Positions 26,264 through 35,741 of a stretch of 45,232 nt of DNA are shown piece by piece (position 1 is the stretch's first letter; every line of letters begins with the position of its first letter). Made by a program: the position numbers and the translations under genes. The stretch is from assembly GCA_019455085.1 (NCBI GenBank), contig JACFNA010000004.1, forward strand, positions 1 to 45,232, given 5' to 3'. The notes under the pieces were generated by a model. It was not told the origin of the DNA. It searched no databases and saw only the letters and a list, made by a program, of their open reading frames with translations. This DNA is from Chitinophagaceae bacterium (GTDB lineage Bacteria; Bacteroidota; Bacteroidia; Chitinophagales; Chitinophagaceae).

Positions 26264-27327
26264 TATTGTACTAAAATAGTTCTTTCTTTCTTTTCGGTAA
26301 AGTATCCAATGGGATGCACAAACTCCTGAAGGCCTGAGCGCTCAAATAGTGAGATGAGTTTTTCCTTACCAGAAGGCGATATGGCTATCATCAGACCTCC
26401 ATTTGTCTGAGGATCAGGAAGCATACCAAAGGCCTCCATGAAATCGACGGACTTTGCTACTTCTATTTTGTCACTCATACTGTTCCAGTTGCGGTAGGTG
26501 GCATCGGGCATTACCCTTTGTTTCATATAGTGCCTGGCTCTTTCGTATATGGGTACCTGTGAGTATTCTAAAACAGCCGACAATCCGCTGCCTTCAGCCA
26601 TTTCCAGAAGATGTCCTGCAAGGCCAAATCCGGTGATATCCGTCATGGCAGAGACTTCGCCGATTCTCCCCACTTCTGCTCCAATGGAGTTGAGAGAGGA
26701 AAGCTCAGAAAGCAAAAAAGTGACATCGTCTTCAGTGATGACTTTTCTTTTTTGAGCAGTGGCGAGGATTCCTATGCCGATTGGCTGGGTGATAAAAATG
26801 AGGTCTCCCGGCCTGGCAGTATTGTTTCGCTTAAGGTGTTCAAGTGCCACCATACCATTCACGGCCAATCCGAAAAAAGGTTCTGCAGATTCTATACTAT
26901 GCCCTCCGGCCATACTTATCTTAGCCTGTGCGCAGACTTCTCTGGCGCCGGCAAGTACTTTACGGGCCTCAGTTGCTGGTATTTTTTCAGGCCACCCCAG
27001 AATGGCTACAGATAAAAGTGGTGTGCCGCCCATTGCATACACATCACTGATGGCATTTGCAGCCGCAATTTTCCCAAAAGAATATGCATCGTCCACTATG
27101 GGCATAAAGAAATCGGTAGTGGAAATAAGCGCCAGGCCATTTTGGAGATCATACACAGCAGCATCATCGTTATCACTATTCCCAACAATCAGTCTTCCAT
27201 CGGGGAAGCTGACTGATTCACTGAGAATATCTTTTAATACTTTAGGAGATATCTTGCATCCGCAACCGGCGCCTTTGGAGTACTCCGTAAGACGGTAGAT
27301 TGTAGCATCATTTGTGGCTGAATTCAT
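26263..27327 (-). CDS. selD: Selenide, water dikinase (selenophosphate synthase)
   Basis: A 354-residue enzyme making selenophosphate from selenide and ATP, the selenium donor for tRNA selenation and selenocysteine. The N-terminal catalytic motif is GAGCGCK, with Cys22 in the position that is Sec or Cys across the family and Lys25; this is the Cys form. ATP/metal motifs: DNDDAAVYDL, STTDFF and MAGGHSIESAEPFFGLAVNG. Its start overlaps the preceding gene by 20 nt and its stop overlaps the smr ATG. The first gene of the operon, mnmH, uses the product; no selA or selB is visible, so tRNA modification is the evident use here. Confidence 0.96.
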   Translation of the reverse strand: MNSATNDATIYRLTEYSKGAGCGCKISPKVLKDILSESVSFPDGRLIVGNSDNDDAAVYDLQNGLALISTTDFFMPIVDDAYSFGKIAAANAISDVYAMGGTPLLSVAILGWPEKIPATEARKVLAGAREVCAQAKISMAGGHSIESAEPFFGLAVNGMVALEHLKRNNTARPGDLIFITQPIGIGILATAQKRKVITEDDVTFLLSELSSLNSIGAEVGRIGEVSAMTDITGFGLAGHLLEMAEGSGLSAVLEYSQVPIYERARHYMKQRVMPDATYRNWNSMSDKIEVAKSVDFMEAFGMLPDPQTNGGLMIAISPSGKEKLISLFERSGLQEFVHPIGYFTEKKERTILVQ

Positions 27328-29365
27328 CTTGCTTATTTCGCAGCAAAATTATGGCAGAATTCTTTTGGAGGTCGCCGCTAAACCGAATTTCATACGTTTT
27401 GCTTTTGTCGCGTACAATAAGCAACCCTGAGTTTGGTGGAATGCTACCCAGGTTTTCAGCATACATTACAAGGTTGAGAGAGTCCCCCATTTCCGGAGTG
27501 ATGTGAAGGGTGTGATTAAAAGCTTCTTCCTTTAATCCAATGCGCGAAAGCAGGACGTCTCCATTGAGCAGGATACTCACGGTGTCGCCATCTACTATTC
27601 CATTGTCGTAGAGAGAAAGCACGATACTATCACTTGCCAGTTGAACGGTTTGGATAGTTTCAATCTTTCTTTTGGAGAGATCCGGGGCAGGTAGTGTGAC
27701 TTTTCCTTCACTGGCTACTGCAGTTGTGCCAGTGCGCCCATTTGAGGCGTTCTTTTCGCCCTCTCCGGACGGGGCTGTTATGCGTTTTGTCGGGGCTGAA
27801 GTTGTTTCCGGGTTTTTAACTGTCCGGGATGTGGTCTTATTGGTTGTGGTCTCAGAGGCTTTAACCTGTTTTTGGGCTGTGTCATGAGAGGCCAATCCTG
27901 TTTGTGTGTTTTCGGGCGATGTGGAGTTTGCTTTTTCTTTGGCGGCTGAGATTGTCTCTACTGTTGAGCTTTTGGGTAGTACCGGACTGCGGCTGGTATT
28001 ATCAGATGCAGGATTGCTGCTTATTAATTTTTTACTGTTGTTGTGCTCTTCCTGGTTTATCCGGGCAGTAGCTCCTTTGTTTTCAGTCTTTGAATCTTCA
28101 ATACTTTTACGTGTATCCTTCATCGATGTATTATCATCCTGCTGACCTGCTTTTGAGGACACAAATGTCGAATCTGATGATTGCCTGGTACCGCTCTTAG
28201 CGGTGGCCCGGGCGGATCCGGTAGTGGGTGGCACTACTTCCAACACATTGTTTTTCCTCGTATCTGCCTGTGATCCTGATGTGGCAGCGAGTGTGTTGTC
28301 CTGACGGCCCGGTGTCTCACCTTGTGTATTTGGAGCCACTGTTGGGGTGTTGGCGGAGGCTTTGGTTATCCCGGCCACAGAATTGCTATTCTTTTTCTGA
28401 TTCGCTTCTTGTATGATTAGCGCATTTTTGGAATTGACTTCACCAGACTGAGATTCACCGGTTCTAATTTCTTTCTTACCAGATTTTGCAATGCCTTCAC
28501 CGGGTGCGGCGGCAGCGTTTGGTTTGTCAGCCTTTGCGGATTCGTTGTTTTGTGCTACTTCTGTTTTGGTGTTGACAACTCCCGCTGTGGCTGCTTTTTC
28601 TGCTGTTTGCGCAGGAGGTGTGCTACCTGTTGCTTTTTTCATCGTTTCAGGAACACGAGACGCGGCGGAATCGATGAGTAATGTGAGTTGATCTGCATCT
28701 ATGCGTTTGATGAGGCGCGATGTATCTTTTTTAGGAACTGTAATCACGACTTCCGGTTCCATTATAGCCATAGTAGGTTCCGGTGACTCTTTTGATTTTT
28801 TTCTGTTTTTGTTTGTGCCGGCGATGTCGTTTGCAGGCTTTGGCTGCAGGAATGATAGTTTGTTTGCGAGGCCGAGCTTTTCAAGCCGGGGGATAATATT
28901 GGTACTATAAACCTGTCGTCTTTTTGTAAGAAATACAGCACCACCTACAGGATAAAAGAACCTGGTTTTGTTGGTAAACCATTTTCCACTCAGCACATCT
29001 GCCGTGTCATTTTGAGTATGTTCCAGTACAAGGGTGGTATATACCCCTTTGTCGGGGGCCTCAGTGTAGTTATCGTCAATAAGTTTTTTGTCGCGAATGG
29101 TAAAAGTCTGGTTTCTCTCTTTGACTGTCACCTCTTTCACTCCGATATTCGCAATACTGTCCACCATGAAGACGGTATAACTATAGCCCGACAAGTCGCC
29201 GCTGAAACGGCTTATCGCCACTTCGAACGGTATATATTTTTGGGTGGAATCATTGAACAGTGTTCCTGTCCAAACGCCGGCAATATCCCAATCCTTCTGG
29301 GCAAAGGAATTGAAAGAGATCAGTGCGAGCAGAATAGTGATAAAGGATTTCAAGCTAAAATTCAT
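27308..29365 (-). CDS. Large secreted protein with Ser/Thr/Lys/Asn-rich linker, function unknown
   Basis: A 685-residue exported protein; I do not recognise a functional family. Signal peptide ~1-22 (ending FNSFAQ). Residues ~25-165 form a beta-rich domain (WDIAGVWTGTLFNDSTQKYIPFEVAI). Residues ~170-545 are low-complexity, rich in S, T, K, N, A, P and Q, almost certainly disordered. Residues ~555-685 form a second beta domain (DSIVLSLYDNGIVDGDTVSILLNG) of a kind I associate with secreted proteins of this phylum. It sits inside the selenium operon: 1 nt after the mnmH stop and overlapping selD by 20 nt. The coupling is tight, but no selenium-related motif is seen. Confidence 0.75.
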   Translation of the reverse strand: MNFSLKSFITILLALISFNSFAQKDWDIAGVWTGTLFNDSTQKYIPFEVAISRFSGDLSGYSYTVFMVDSIANIGVKEVTVKERNQTFTIRDKKLIDDNYTEAPDKGVYTTLVLEHTQNDTADVLSGKWFTNKTRFFYPVGGAVFLTKRRQVYSTNIIPRLEKLGLANKLSFLQPKPANDIAGTNKNRKKSKESPEPTMAIMEPEVVITVPKKDTSRLIKRIDADQLTLLIDSAASRVPETMKKATGSTPPAQTAEKAATAGVVNTKTEVAQNNESAKADKPNAAAAPGEGIAKSGKKEIRTGESQSGEVNSKNALIIQEANQKKNSNSVAGITKASANTPTVAPNTQGETPGRQDNTLAATSGSQADTRKNNVLEVVPPTTGSARATAKSGTRQSSDSTFVSSKAGQQDDNTSMKDTRKSIEDSKTENKGATARINQEEHNNSKKLISSNPASDNTSRSPVLPKSSTVETISAAKEKANSTSPENTQTGLASHDTAQKQVKASETTTNKTTSRTVKNPETTSAPTKRITAPSGEGEKNASNGRTGTTAVASEGKVTLPAPDLSKRKIETIQTVQLASDSIVLSLYDNGIVDGDTVSILLNGDVLLSRIGLKEEAFNHTLHITPEMGDSLNLVMYAENLGSIPPNSGLLIVRDKSKTYEIRFSGDLQKNSAIILLRNKQDEFSHK

Positions 29366-29366
29366 A

Positions 29367-30422
29367 TCAGGTCAACCTTGGAGGGTTTAGGGCCAGACTG
29401 TTTTTAACTGTAACGCTTTCACAGGGTATTTTATGCAGGATCTGCGTGATATTTTCACGGTTGAACAGCGAATGTTGATATAATTTGTCGTAATATCTGA
29501 GCAGAATCGCAAAACATTCCTTCGCCTCGTTATTTTTCAGGTGATTGAGGGCGTTTTGTGTTTCGAGTCCGCCAAGCCTTTTTTTAATTTTCGTTACACA
29601 TGCGGCAAGGTCTTCATTGGAGAATCTCCCGTATCCTTTCGTAATATAATCGAGACGCTGGCTTGCGGGTATTTCAAGGAAATACAGGGGACTCGCTCTC
29701 ATTTGATCCCATATTGAGTTGGGCAAATGTATGATTCCGATATGGCGGCTTTCGTCTTCAAGCCAGATGGGGCCATCTCCGGGCTTTGACGACTGGTTAT
29801 GCAATTCCATGGCCAGCAGGTTTTCGAACATTTCCTGTGATGGCTGATTGTCCATCCCCAATGAGCCGAATGCAGACCCTTTATGGCTGGCAAGCCCTTC
29901 GAGATCGATTATTTTATGCCCTTCTTTCCGGAGTTCATAAAGCAGTTCTGTCTTACCCGATCCGGTATATCCGCCTAACAAAGAGAAATTATATTTCTTC
30001 TCAAACTGTGAGAGCGCCCATCTTCTAAATGCCTTATATCCACCTTTAAGGAGGTAGATTTTATAACCATATAAGCTTAATAGCCATGCGATAGCCTCGC
30101 TTCGCATCCCGCCACGCCAGCAATGAATCATGAAAGTAGGTAAACCCTTATTTCCGTGCGATTGAAAAATTTCTAATGCTTTATCAGGGATATGTTTAAT
30201 GCTTTCAGCGAAGTATCCTATACCTATGTCCACAGCCTGAGGTCTTCCCTGCTGTTTGTAGGCAGTGCCAATAGCGGCCCGTTGTTCATTATCAAAAATG
30301 GGGAGCGTATATGCCCCCGGAATACAGGCATGAGCGTATTCGCCCGGACTTCTCACGTCGAGTATCGGATATGTCCGGCTCTTTTCAATAAAATCTTCTA
30401 TGTCCGTTTTCTCTATTGGCAT
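29367..30422 (-). CDS. mnmH: tRNA 2-selenouridine synthase
   Basis: A 351-residue enzyme (SelU/MnmH/YbbB) that converts 2-thiouridine at the wobble position of certain tRNAs to 2-selenouridine using selenophosphate. The N-terminal rhodanese domain has the catalytic Cys101 in HCWRGGMRS (E. coli Cys97 equivalent). The C-terminal part has a P-loop, GGYTGSGKTELL. Start at ATG 30422; a GTG at 30437 lies in the terminator hairpin of rho. It heads the mnmH - secreted protein - selD - smr - UDG operon. Only 4 nt separate its ATG from the T-run of the rho terminator, so its transcript probably depends on read-through or starts within that hairpin region. Confidence 0.94.
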   Translation of the reverse strand: MPIEKTDIEDFIEKSRTYPILDVRSPGEYAHACIPGAYTLPIFDNEQRAAIGTAYKQQGRPQAVDIGIGYFAESIKHIPDKALEIFQSHGNKGLPTFMIHCWRGGMRSEAIAWLLSLYGYKIYLLKGGYKAFRRWALSQFEKKYNFSLLGGYTGSGKTELLYELRKEGHKIIDLEGLASHKGSAFGSLGMDNQPSQEMFENLLAMELHNQSSKPGDGPIWLEDESRHIGIIHLPNSIWDQMRASPLYFLEIPASQRLDYITKGYGRFSNEDLAACVTKIKKRLGGLETQNALNHLKNNEAKECFAILLRYYDKLYQHSLFNRENITQILHKIPCESVTVKNSLALNPPRLT

Positions 30423-30425
30423 GGC

Positions 30426-30450
30426 AAAAAAAACCACCGCGGAGCAGTGG
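30426..30450 (-). terminator. Rho-independent terminator or attenuator between rho and mnmH
   Basis: On the - strand: CCACTGC (30450-30444), loop TCC, GCGGTGG (30440-30434), then eight T (the A-run 30426-30433). One G-U pair. It lies ~24 nt after the rho stop and ends 4 nt before the mnmH ATG, so it could act as terminator or as an attenuator in the mnmH leader. Confidence 0.85.
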
Positions 30451-30473
30451 CAATTTTGTTTGATATTTCAATC

Positions 30474-32144
30474 TTATCCGTTCATACTTGTGAGGAACTC
30501 TGAGTTATCTTTTGTTCCTTTCATATTTTTCAGGAGCATACTGATGGCTTCTTCCGGGTTCATGTCGGCAATGTGGTTACGAAGTACCCACATTCTCTGG
30601 AGCACATCCTTATCCATCAGCAGGTCGTCGCGGCGTGTAGATGAAGAGATGATATCGATAGCTGGGAAGATGCGGCGGTTGCTGAGTCTGCGATCCAACT
30701 GCAACTCCATGTTACCGGTTCCCTTGAACTCTTCAAAGATTACTTCGTCCATCTTGCTTCCTGTATCTACCAATGCGGTAGCGATAATGGTAAGGCTTCC
30801 ACCGTTTTCAATCTTACGGGCTGCACCGAAAAATTGTTTTGGCTTCTGCATGGCGTTGGCCTCCACACCTCCGGAGAGCACTTTACCGCTGGCAGGAGAG
30901 ACGGTATTGTGCGCGCGCGCAAGGCGTGTGATACTATCCAGCAGAATCACTACATCGTGCCCACTCTCTACCAGTCGCTTGGCTTTCTGCAGTGCCATTG
31001 TGCTTACTTTTACATGCTTTTCCGCAGGTTCGTCAAATGTAGAGGCAATTACTTCAGCCTTCACACTGCGTTCCATATCGGTTACCTCTTCCGGGCGCTC
31101 ATCCACCAACACTATCATCAGGTAACATTCAGGATGATTAGCTGCGATGGCATTGGCAACTTCCTTGAGCAGCATGGTCTTACCCGTCTTGGGTTGTGCT
31201 ACAATCAATCCCCTCTGCCCTTTACCTATGGGAGTAAACAGGTCCATAATACGTGTGCTGTAGTTGGTAGGGCCGGTAAAAAGATTGAGCTTTTCGTAAG
31301 GAAATAAGGGTGTCAGATAGTCAAATGGTACCCGGTCGCGCACTTCTTCCGGCTTCTTGCCGTTGATTGTGTCCACCTTGAGTACGGCAAAATATTTTTC
31401 TCCTTCTTTTGGGGGCCTCACTGTGCCATTTACGGTGTCACCTGTTCTGAGTCCGAAGAGCTTTATCTGGCTTGGAGATACATATACATCGTCGGGAGAC
31501 GACAGGTAGTTATAGTCGCTGCTTCTGAGAAAACCATATCCGTCGGGCATCATTTCCAATACTCCTTCTGCTTCGATGATACCGTCAAATTCCAGATTGA
31601 AATTGGTTTCTTTCTTTTGCTTTTGTTGTGGCATCGCCTGAGTAGCCTCTTCTTCAGCAATTTCTTCGGGGAGTTCCAAATCTACTTCTTCATCGTCTTT
31701 AAGCATTTCCAGAAGGGATGGGGCTATGGTTTTGGGGTCGGCCAGTTCTTCTCCATTCTCTTCAACACCTGCCTTATCAGCCGTTACTTCACCCGAAACA
31801 TTCTCCTGTGGAGTCGGCTTGCTTTTTATAACGGGTTTTCTCCGATCCTGTACTTTTCTGGCGGGTTCTGCGCTTTGCATGGCACCGGTGTCCTCTTTGC
31901 TTTCAGGAGTGGCAGCAGATTCATTTTCTTTATTGCCACCGGCCGGCTTGACGATGCGTTTACGTTTGGGGCGAGCACCTTCGGAAGTCTCTTTTTTCTC
32001 GTTTTCCATTGTGGATTGGTTATTAATTATTTTTTCTATTAGATCTTGTTTTTTCAGGTGCTGAACTTCAGGGATGTTTTGCTGCTCAGCAATATCAAGC
32101 AACTCAGGAACGAGCATGTCGTTCAGTTGGTGTATGTTATACAT
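30474..32144 (-). CDS. rho: Transcription termination factor Rho
   Basis: A 556-residue hexameric RNA-dependent ATPase that ends transcription. Rho_N helical domain 1-42 ([16 protein letters not shown]), then a charged low-complexity insertion ~43-182 (K/R/E/P-rich, then acidic), an RNA-binding cold-shock-type domain ~185-265 ([20 protein letters not shown]), P-loop AQPKTGKT (316-323), and downstream [10 protein letters not shown] and [12 protein letters not shown]. coli Rho is ~419 residues; the extra ~140 are the insertion, known as a disordered region in Bacteroidota Rho. Its own mRNA is followed by an intrinsic terminator, which protects against lack of Rho activity. Confidence 0.97.
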   Translation of the reverse strand: MYNIHQLNDMLVPELLDIAEQQNIPEVQHLKKQDLIEKIINNQSTMENEKKETSEGARPKRKRIVKPAGGNKENESAATPESKEDTGAMQSAEPARKVQDRRKPVIKSKPTPQENVSGEVTADKAGVEENGEELADPKTIAPSLLEMLKDDEEVDLELPEEIAEEEATQAMPQQKQKKETNFNLEFDGIIEAEGVLEMMPDGYGFLRSSDYNYLSSPDDVYVSPSQIKLFGLRTGDTVNGTVRPPKEGEKYFAVLKVDTINGKKPEEVRDRVPFDYLTPLFPYEKLNLFTGPTNYSTRIMDLFTPIGKGQRGLIVAQPKTGKTMLLKEVANAIAANHPECYLMIVLVDERPEEVTDMERSVKAEVIASTFDEPAEKHVKVSTMALQKAKRLVESGHDVVILLDSITRLARAHNTVSPASGKVLSGGVEANAMQKPKQFFGAARKIENGGSLTIIATALVDTGSKMDEVIFEEFKGTGNMELQLDRRLSNRRIFPAIDIISSSTRRDDLLMDKDVLQRMWVLRNHIADMNPEEAISMLLKNMKGTKDNSEFLTSMNG

Positions 32145-32390
32145 AAGTCGGACTCAAAAATTATTAGTCAAAAAACCTTGCAGTTTGAAAAAAAACGATA
32201 TGATATTTATTGGAAGTGGATTCTTATAGGAACGTAGCAGTTTTGAAATCTGCGTGGTTTACTGCTGCAATATTACAGCAAATTTAATTAAATGAATTTT
32301 TTTTGAGATAAAATTTTGGGAAACGTACTCCGGTTTTAAACGAAAAAAGGCTGAAATCTATTGTACTCGCCGCCTTTTTACCATGTTGAG

Positions 32391-32398
32391 TATATTTG
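32391..32398 (+). promoter_or_regulatory. -7 promoter element (TAtaTTTG) of asnS
   Basis: Exact TAnnTTTG, 20 nt before the asnS ATG. A TTG at 32361 is 27 nt away, too far for a standard -33. It supports the ATG at 32418 over an upstream TTG at 32361. Confidence 0.65.
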
Positions 32399-32417
32399 CA
32401 CCCTAAAAAAATATCTG

Positions 32418-33857
32418 ATGTTTAACAAAAGGACAGAAGTAGCGAAGGTATTGAACGAAGCGCAGCCGGGAGAAGATATGGTTGTAATGGGATGGGTGCG
32501 TACATTTCGTAATAATCAGTTTATAGCACTTAACGATGGGAGCACCAATACTAACCTTCAGGTAGTAGCCCCGTTGGGCAAATTTGAGGATGCACTTCTG
32601 AAGAGGCTCAATACCGGCGCGGCTATTCGTGCCACAGGAAAAGTGGTGGCGTCACCGGGGAAAGGCCAGAGGGTGGAACTGGTAGCTGATCAGATAGATA
32701 TCCTGGGGGATAGCGATGCCGAAAAGTATCCCCTTCAACCCAAAAAACACAGCCTTGAATTTCTCAGAGAAATCGCACATCTGAGATTTCGTACTAATAC
32801 GTTTGCTTCGGTATTTCGGGTGAGGAGCATTGTGGCTTATGCAATCCACAAGTTTTTTGTGGACAAGGGATTTGTGTACTTACATGCGCCGATTATTACC
32901 GCTTCTGATGCTGAAGGTGCCGGAGAGACATTTCACGTGACCAATTTTGATCTGTCGAATGTCCCAAAAGATGAGCATGGAAAAGTGGACTTTAAGGAAG
33001 ATTTCTTTGGGCGGTCGGCAAACCTTACCGTAAGCGGCCAGTTAGAGGCCGAATTAGCGGCCACGGCATTGGGAAACGTTTATACGTTTGGACCTACTTT
33101 TCGTGCAGAAAATAGTAATACGGCAAGACACCTGGCAGAGTTCTGGATGATAGAGCCCGAAATGGCCTTTTATGATCTCGAAGATAACATGGACCTTGCA
33201 GAAGCTTTTATTAAGTATATCATCAGGTATGCGCTTGAACATTGCCCTGACGACATGGCTTTTCTGGCAAACAGGCTTGCCGAAGAAGAGAAACAAAAGC
33301 CGCAACAGGAAAGAAGTGAGATGGGGTTGGTGGAGAAACTGCAATTTGTAATTGATAATAATTTTGAAAGGATTACATATACAGAGGCGATAGATATTCT
33401 GAAAAATTCTAATCATAATAAGAAAAAGAAATTCCAGTATCCGGTAAATGAATGGGGCATCGACCTGCAGAGCGAACATGAGAGATATCTGGTGGAAAAA
33501 CATTTTAAGAAACCGGTGATCCTGTATAACTATCCGAAGGAGATTAAAGCATTCTATATGCGGCAGAATGAAGATGGCAGGACGGTAGCCGCAATGGATA
33601 TTCTGGCTCCGGGTATCGGAGAAATCGTGGGAGGATCGCAGAGGGAAGAGCGTCTGGATCAATTGCAATCGAGGATGAAGGAGATGGGCATATCAGAGGA
33701 GGAACTGTTTTGGTACCTGGATATTCGCAGATTTGGTACCGTACCGCATGCGGGATTCGGACTCGGATTCGAAAGGATGGTACAGTTTATCACTGGGATG
33801 ACCAACATCAGGGATGTGATTCCATTCCCGCGTTATCCAAAGAATGTAGAATTTTAA
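32418..33857 (+). CDS. asnS: Asparagine--tRNA ligase
   Basis: A class IIb aminoacyl-tRNA synthetase (479 residues). N-terminal OB-fold anticodon-binding domain (~15-110, [23 protein letters not shown]). Catalytic core with motif 1 region [19 protein letters not shown], motif 2 [20 protein letters not shown] and motif 3 [15 protein letters not shown]. The pattern is AsnRS, not AspRS ([17 protein letters not shown]). Full length. The HD-domain gene follows after 9 nt, so both are likely on one transcript from the promoter at 32391-32398. It is divergent from rho, with ~270 nt between the starts. Confidence 0.97.
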   Translation: MFNKRTEVAKVLNEAQPGEDMVVMGWVRTFRNNQFIALNDGSTNTNLQVVAPLGKFEDALLKRLNTGAAIRATGKVVASPGKGQRVELVADQIDILGDSDAEKYPLQPKKHSLEFLREIAHLRFRTNTFASVFRVRSIVAYAIHKFFVDKGFVYLHAPIITASDAEGAGETFHVTNFDLSNVPKDEHGKVDFKEDFFGRSANLTVSGQLEAELAATALGNVYTFGPTFRAENSNTARHLAEFWMIEPEMAFYDLEDNMDLAEAFIKYIIRYALEHCPDDMAFLANRLAEEEKQKPQQERSEMGLVEKLQFVIDNNFERITYTEAIDILKNSNHNKKKKFQYPVNEWGIDLQSEHERYLVEKHFKKPVILYNYPKEIKAFYMRQNEDGRTVAAMDILAPGIGEIVGGSQREERLDQLQSRMKEMGISEEELFWYLDIRRFGTVPHAGFGLGFERMVQFITGMTNIRDVIPFPRYPKNVEF

Positions 33858-33866
33858 TTAGCTGTT

Positions 33867-34466
33867 ATGTCAATGATCATAGGCCGTCAGGAATTTGGCC
33901 GCCCGGAAGATGCAGGCAATGTGCTCACAACTGAAGAGGCATTCGCACTACTGAACGAGTGGGTATTGAATCCCAAATTACAGTTACACATGAAGCAGGT
34001 GGGGCACCTGATGAAGGAGTGGGCAAAGGAGCGCGAAAAACTGAGTGATGCAGATCAGCACCGCTGGTATATAGCGGGCCTGCTACATGATGCAGACTGG
34101 GACCAGTGGCCCGAAGCACATTGTAAGAGGATCATTGAAGAGTTGGAACGCAGGCATATTGACCCCGAGGTGATTCATGCTATTGCTTCACATGGCCCGG
34201 TTCATTTTGAAGTGGAGCCTGTCACCAGGATGGATAAGATGTTGTATGCATTTGATGAACTGTCAGGGCTTATCCACGCCTACTCGCTGATGCGCCCTAC
34301 GGGATACGATGGGATGGAACTAAAGGGTGTGAAGAAGCGGCTGAAAGAAAAATATTTCGCAGCAAATGTATCCAGAGAAGAAATTCAGGATGCAGCAGAC
34401 AGGGCAGCTGTACCGCTTGAAGAGTTAATACAATTTATTATTTCGCACCAGAAGGATGCAATATAA
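33867..34466 (+). CDS. HD-domain hydrolase-like protein
   Basis: A 199-residue protein with an HD-type metal-binding pattern: first His in LHMKQVGHLM, the His-Asp pair in AGLLHDADWD, and a later His in HAIASHG. The HD superfamily contains phosphohydrolases acting on nucleotides or lipids; the substrate is unknown. The C-terminal helical part (GMELKGVKKRLKEKYFAANV) has no clear assignment. It follows asnS by 9 nt and ends in a shared terminator. The start ATG at 33867 has a second ATG two codons later. Confidence 0.8.
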   Translation: MSMIIGRQEFGRPEDAGNVLTTEEAFALLNEWVLNPKLQLHMKQVGHLMKEWAKEREKLSDADQHRWYIAGLLHDADWDQWPEAHCKRIIEELERRHIDPEVIHAIASHGPVHFEVEPVTRMDKMLYAFDELSGLIHAYSLMRPTGYDGMELKGVKKRLKEKYFAANVSREEIQDAADRAAVPLEELIQFIISHQKDAI

Positions 34467-34506
34467 AAAAACGCAGACATGCCCTGTCAGTAGCATGTCT
34501 GCGTTT
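34465..34506. terminator. Bidirectional terminator between HD-domain gene and DHS-like gene
   Basis: 14-bp perfect stem AAACGCAGACATGC (34469-34482) / GCATGTCTGCGTTT (34493-34506), loop of 10 nt, with an A-run on the left (T-run for the - strand gene). It serves the convergent genes ending at 34466 and 34516. Confidence 0.93.
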
Positions 34507-34515
34507 ATCATAAGA

Positions 34516-35490
34516 TTACCATCCTAATACCCACGCAAATATCAGGGGTGCTACGATGGTGGCGTCACTCTCTACAATGAATTTTGGAGTGTGAATATCC
34601 AGTTTACCCCAGGTAATTTTTTCGTTAGGAACCGCACCTGAGTAGGAACCGTACGAGGTAGTACTGTCTGATATCTGGCAGAAGTAACTCCAGAATGGAA
34701 CGTCTGTCCATTCCAGATCCTGATACATCATGGGCACCACGCAGATAGGGAAGTCACCGGCGATACCCCCGCCGATCTGAAAAAATCCCACGCCTTTGCC
34801 GCCTGAGTTATGGCGATACCACTCCGTAAGTGCTACCATATACTCGATGCCGCTCTTCATGGTAGAAGCTTTCAGTTCGCCTTTAATGACATAAGAAGCA
34901 AAGATGTTGCCCATAGTACTGTCTTCCCATCCGGGTACGATGATAGGAATATTCTTTTCTGCAGCAGCAAGCATCCAGCTGTTTTTTGGGTCTATCTCAT
35001 AGTACTGCTCCAGCGCTTTGCTCCTCAATAACTGGTACATGTATTCGTGCGGAAGGTAACGTTCGCCTTTCTCGTCTGCTGCTTTCCATATTTTGAATAT
35101 ATGCTGTTGAATTCTGCGGAAAGCCTCTTCTTCAGGGATACAGGTATCCGTGACGCGGTTGTAATGATTTTCCAGAAGCTCCCATTCTTCCTGTGGGCTC
35201 AGGTCGCGATAATGCGGCACCCGCTTGTAATGGCTGTGTGCTACCAGATTCATAATGTCCTCTTCAAGGTTGGCTCCGGTGCAACTGATGATTGCCACTT
35301 TATCCTGCCGGATCATCTCTGCCAGTGAAATACCTAATTCGGCGGTACTCATAGCACCCGCCATAGATATAAGCATCTTGCCACCTTCGGCAAGGTGTGC
35401 TTCGTACCCTTTGGCTGCATCCATCAGTGCGGCTGCATTAAAATGTCTGTAATGATGTTCGATAAACTGTGAAACGGGTCCTTTGTTCAT
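34516..35490 (-). CDS. Deoxyhypusine-synthase-like protein
   Basis: A 324-residue member of the deoxyhypusine synthase (DHS) superfamily. The NAD-binding-type core shows KMLISMAGAMSTAELG, AIISCTGANLEEDIMN, NIPIIVPGWEDSTMGN and GKGVGFFQIGGGIAGDFP. The Lys matching the catalytic Lys of eukaryotic DHS is K291 in EKITWGKL. Bacteria lack eIF5A, so it does not make hypusine on eIF5A; related bacterial proteins are thought to act in polyamine chemistry (spermidine-dependent aminobutyl transfer). No polyamine genes are adjacent, so the reaction is open. ATG at 35490 is preferred over TTG at 35514, which lies in the -7 box. Confidence 0.88.
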   Translation of the reverse strand: MNKGPVSQFIEHHYRHFNAAALMDAAKGYEAHLAEGGKMLISMAGAMSTAELGISLAEMIRQDKVAIISCTGANLEEDIMNLVAHSHYKRVPHYRDLSPQEEWELLENHYNRVTDTCIPEEEAFRRIQQHIFKIWKAADEKGERYLPHEYMYQLLRSKALEQYYEIDPKNSWMLAAAEKNIPIIVPGWEDSTMGNIFASYVIKGELKASTMKSGIEYMVALTEWYRHNSGGKGVGFFQIGGGIAGDFPICVVPMMYQDLEWTDVPFWSYFCQISDSTTSYGSYSGAVPNEKITWGKLDIHTPKFIVESDATIVAPLIFAWVLGW

Positions 35491-35511
35491 TATGCTACTA
35501 ATTATTTTTTG

Positions 35512-35519
35512 CAAAAGTA
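35512..35519 (-). promoter_or_regulatory. -7 promoter element (TActTTTG) of the DHS-like gene
   Basis: Exact TAnnTTTG on the - strand, 22 nt before the ATG at 35490. No clear -33. Confidence 0.6.
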
Positions 35520-35741
35520 AACGATTTTTAAGCGAAGGAATGCGGGCACCGGCGAGGCACTCGCATCAGGGGTGATGATTTCTTCGGCAGGTAAATAGTT
35601 TTTGGCCGGTTGGTTGTCCATCGTATGGAAAGAGAGTTCGGCACCATTTTGGTTATCTTTACGAATAATTTGTACTCAAAGGTTATAGCAATGCAGTTAC
35701 CCGATAGTATTCTATCAAACGGTAATCTCCTAAAATTTTTT

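Noticed and set aside
33054-33668. 204-residue frame on the - strand inside asnS
   Set aside because: It is antisense to the catalytic core of AsnRS and has no recognisable family.
35704-35717. GATAG-TATT-CTATC hairpin before the outer-membrane protein gene
   Set aside because: Only 5 bp of stem, no T-run and no second copy; not distinguishable from chance.
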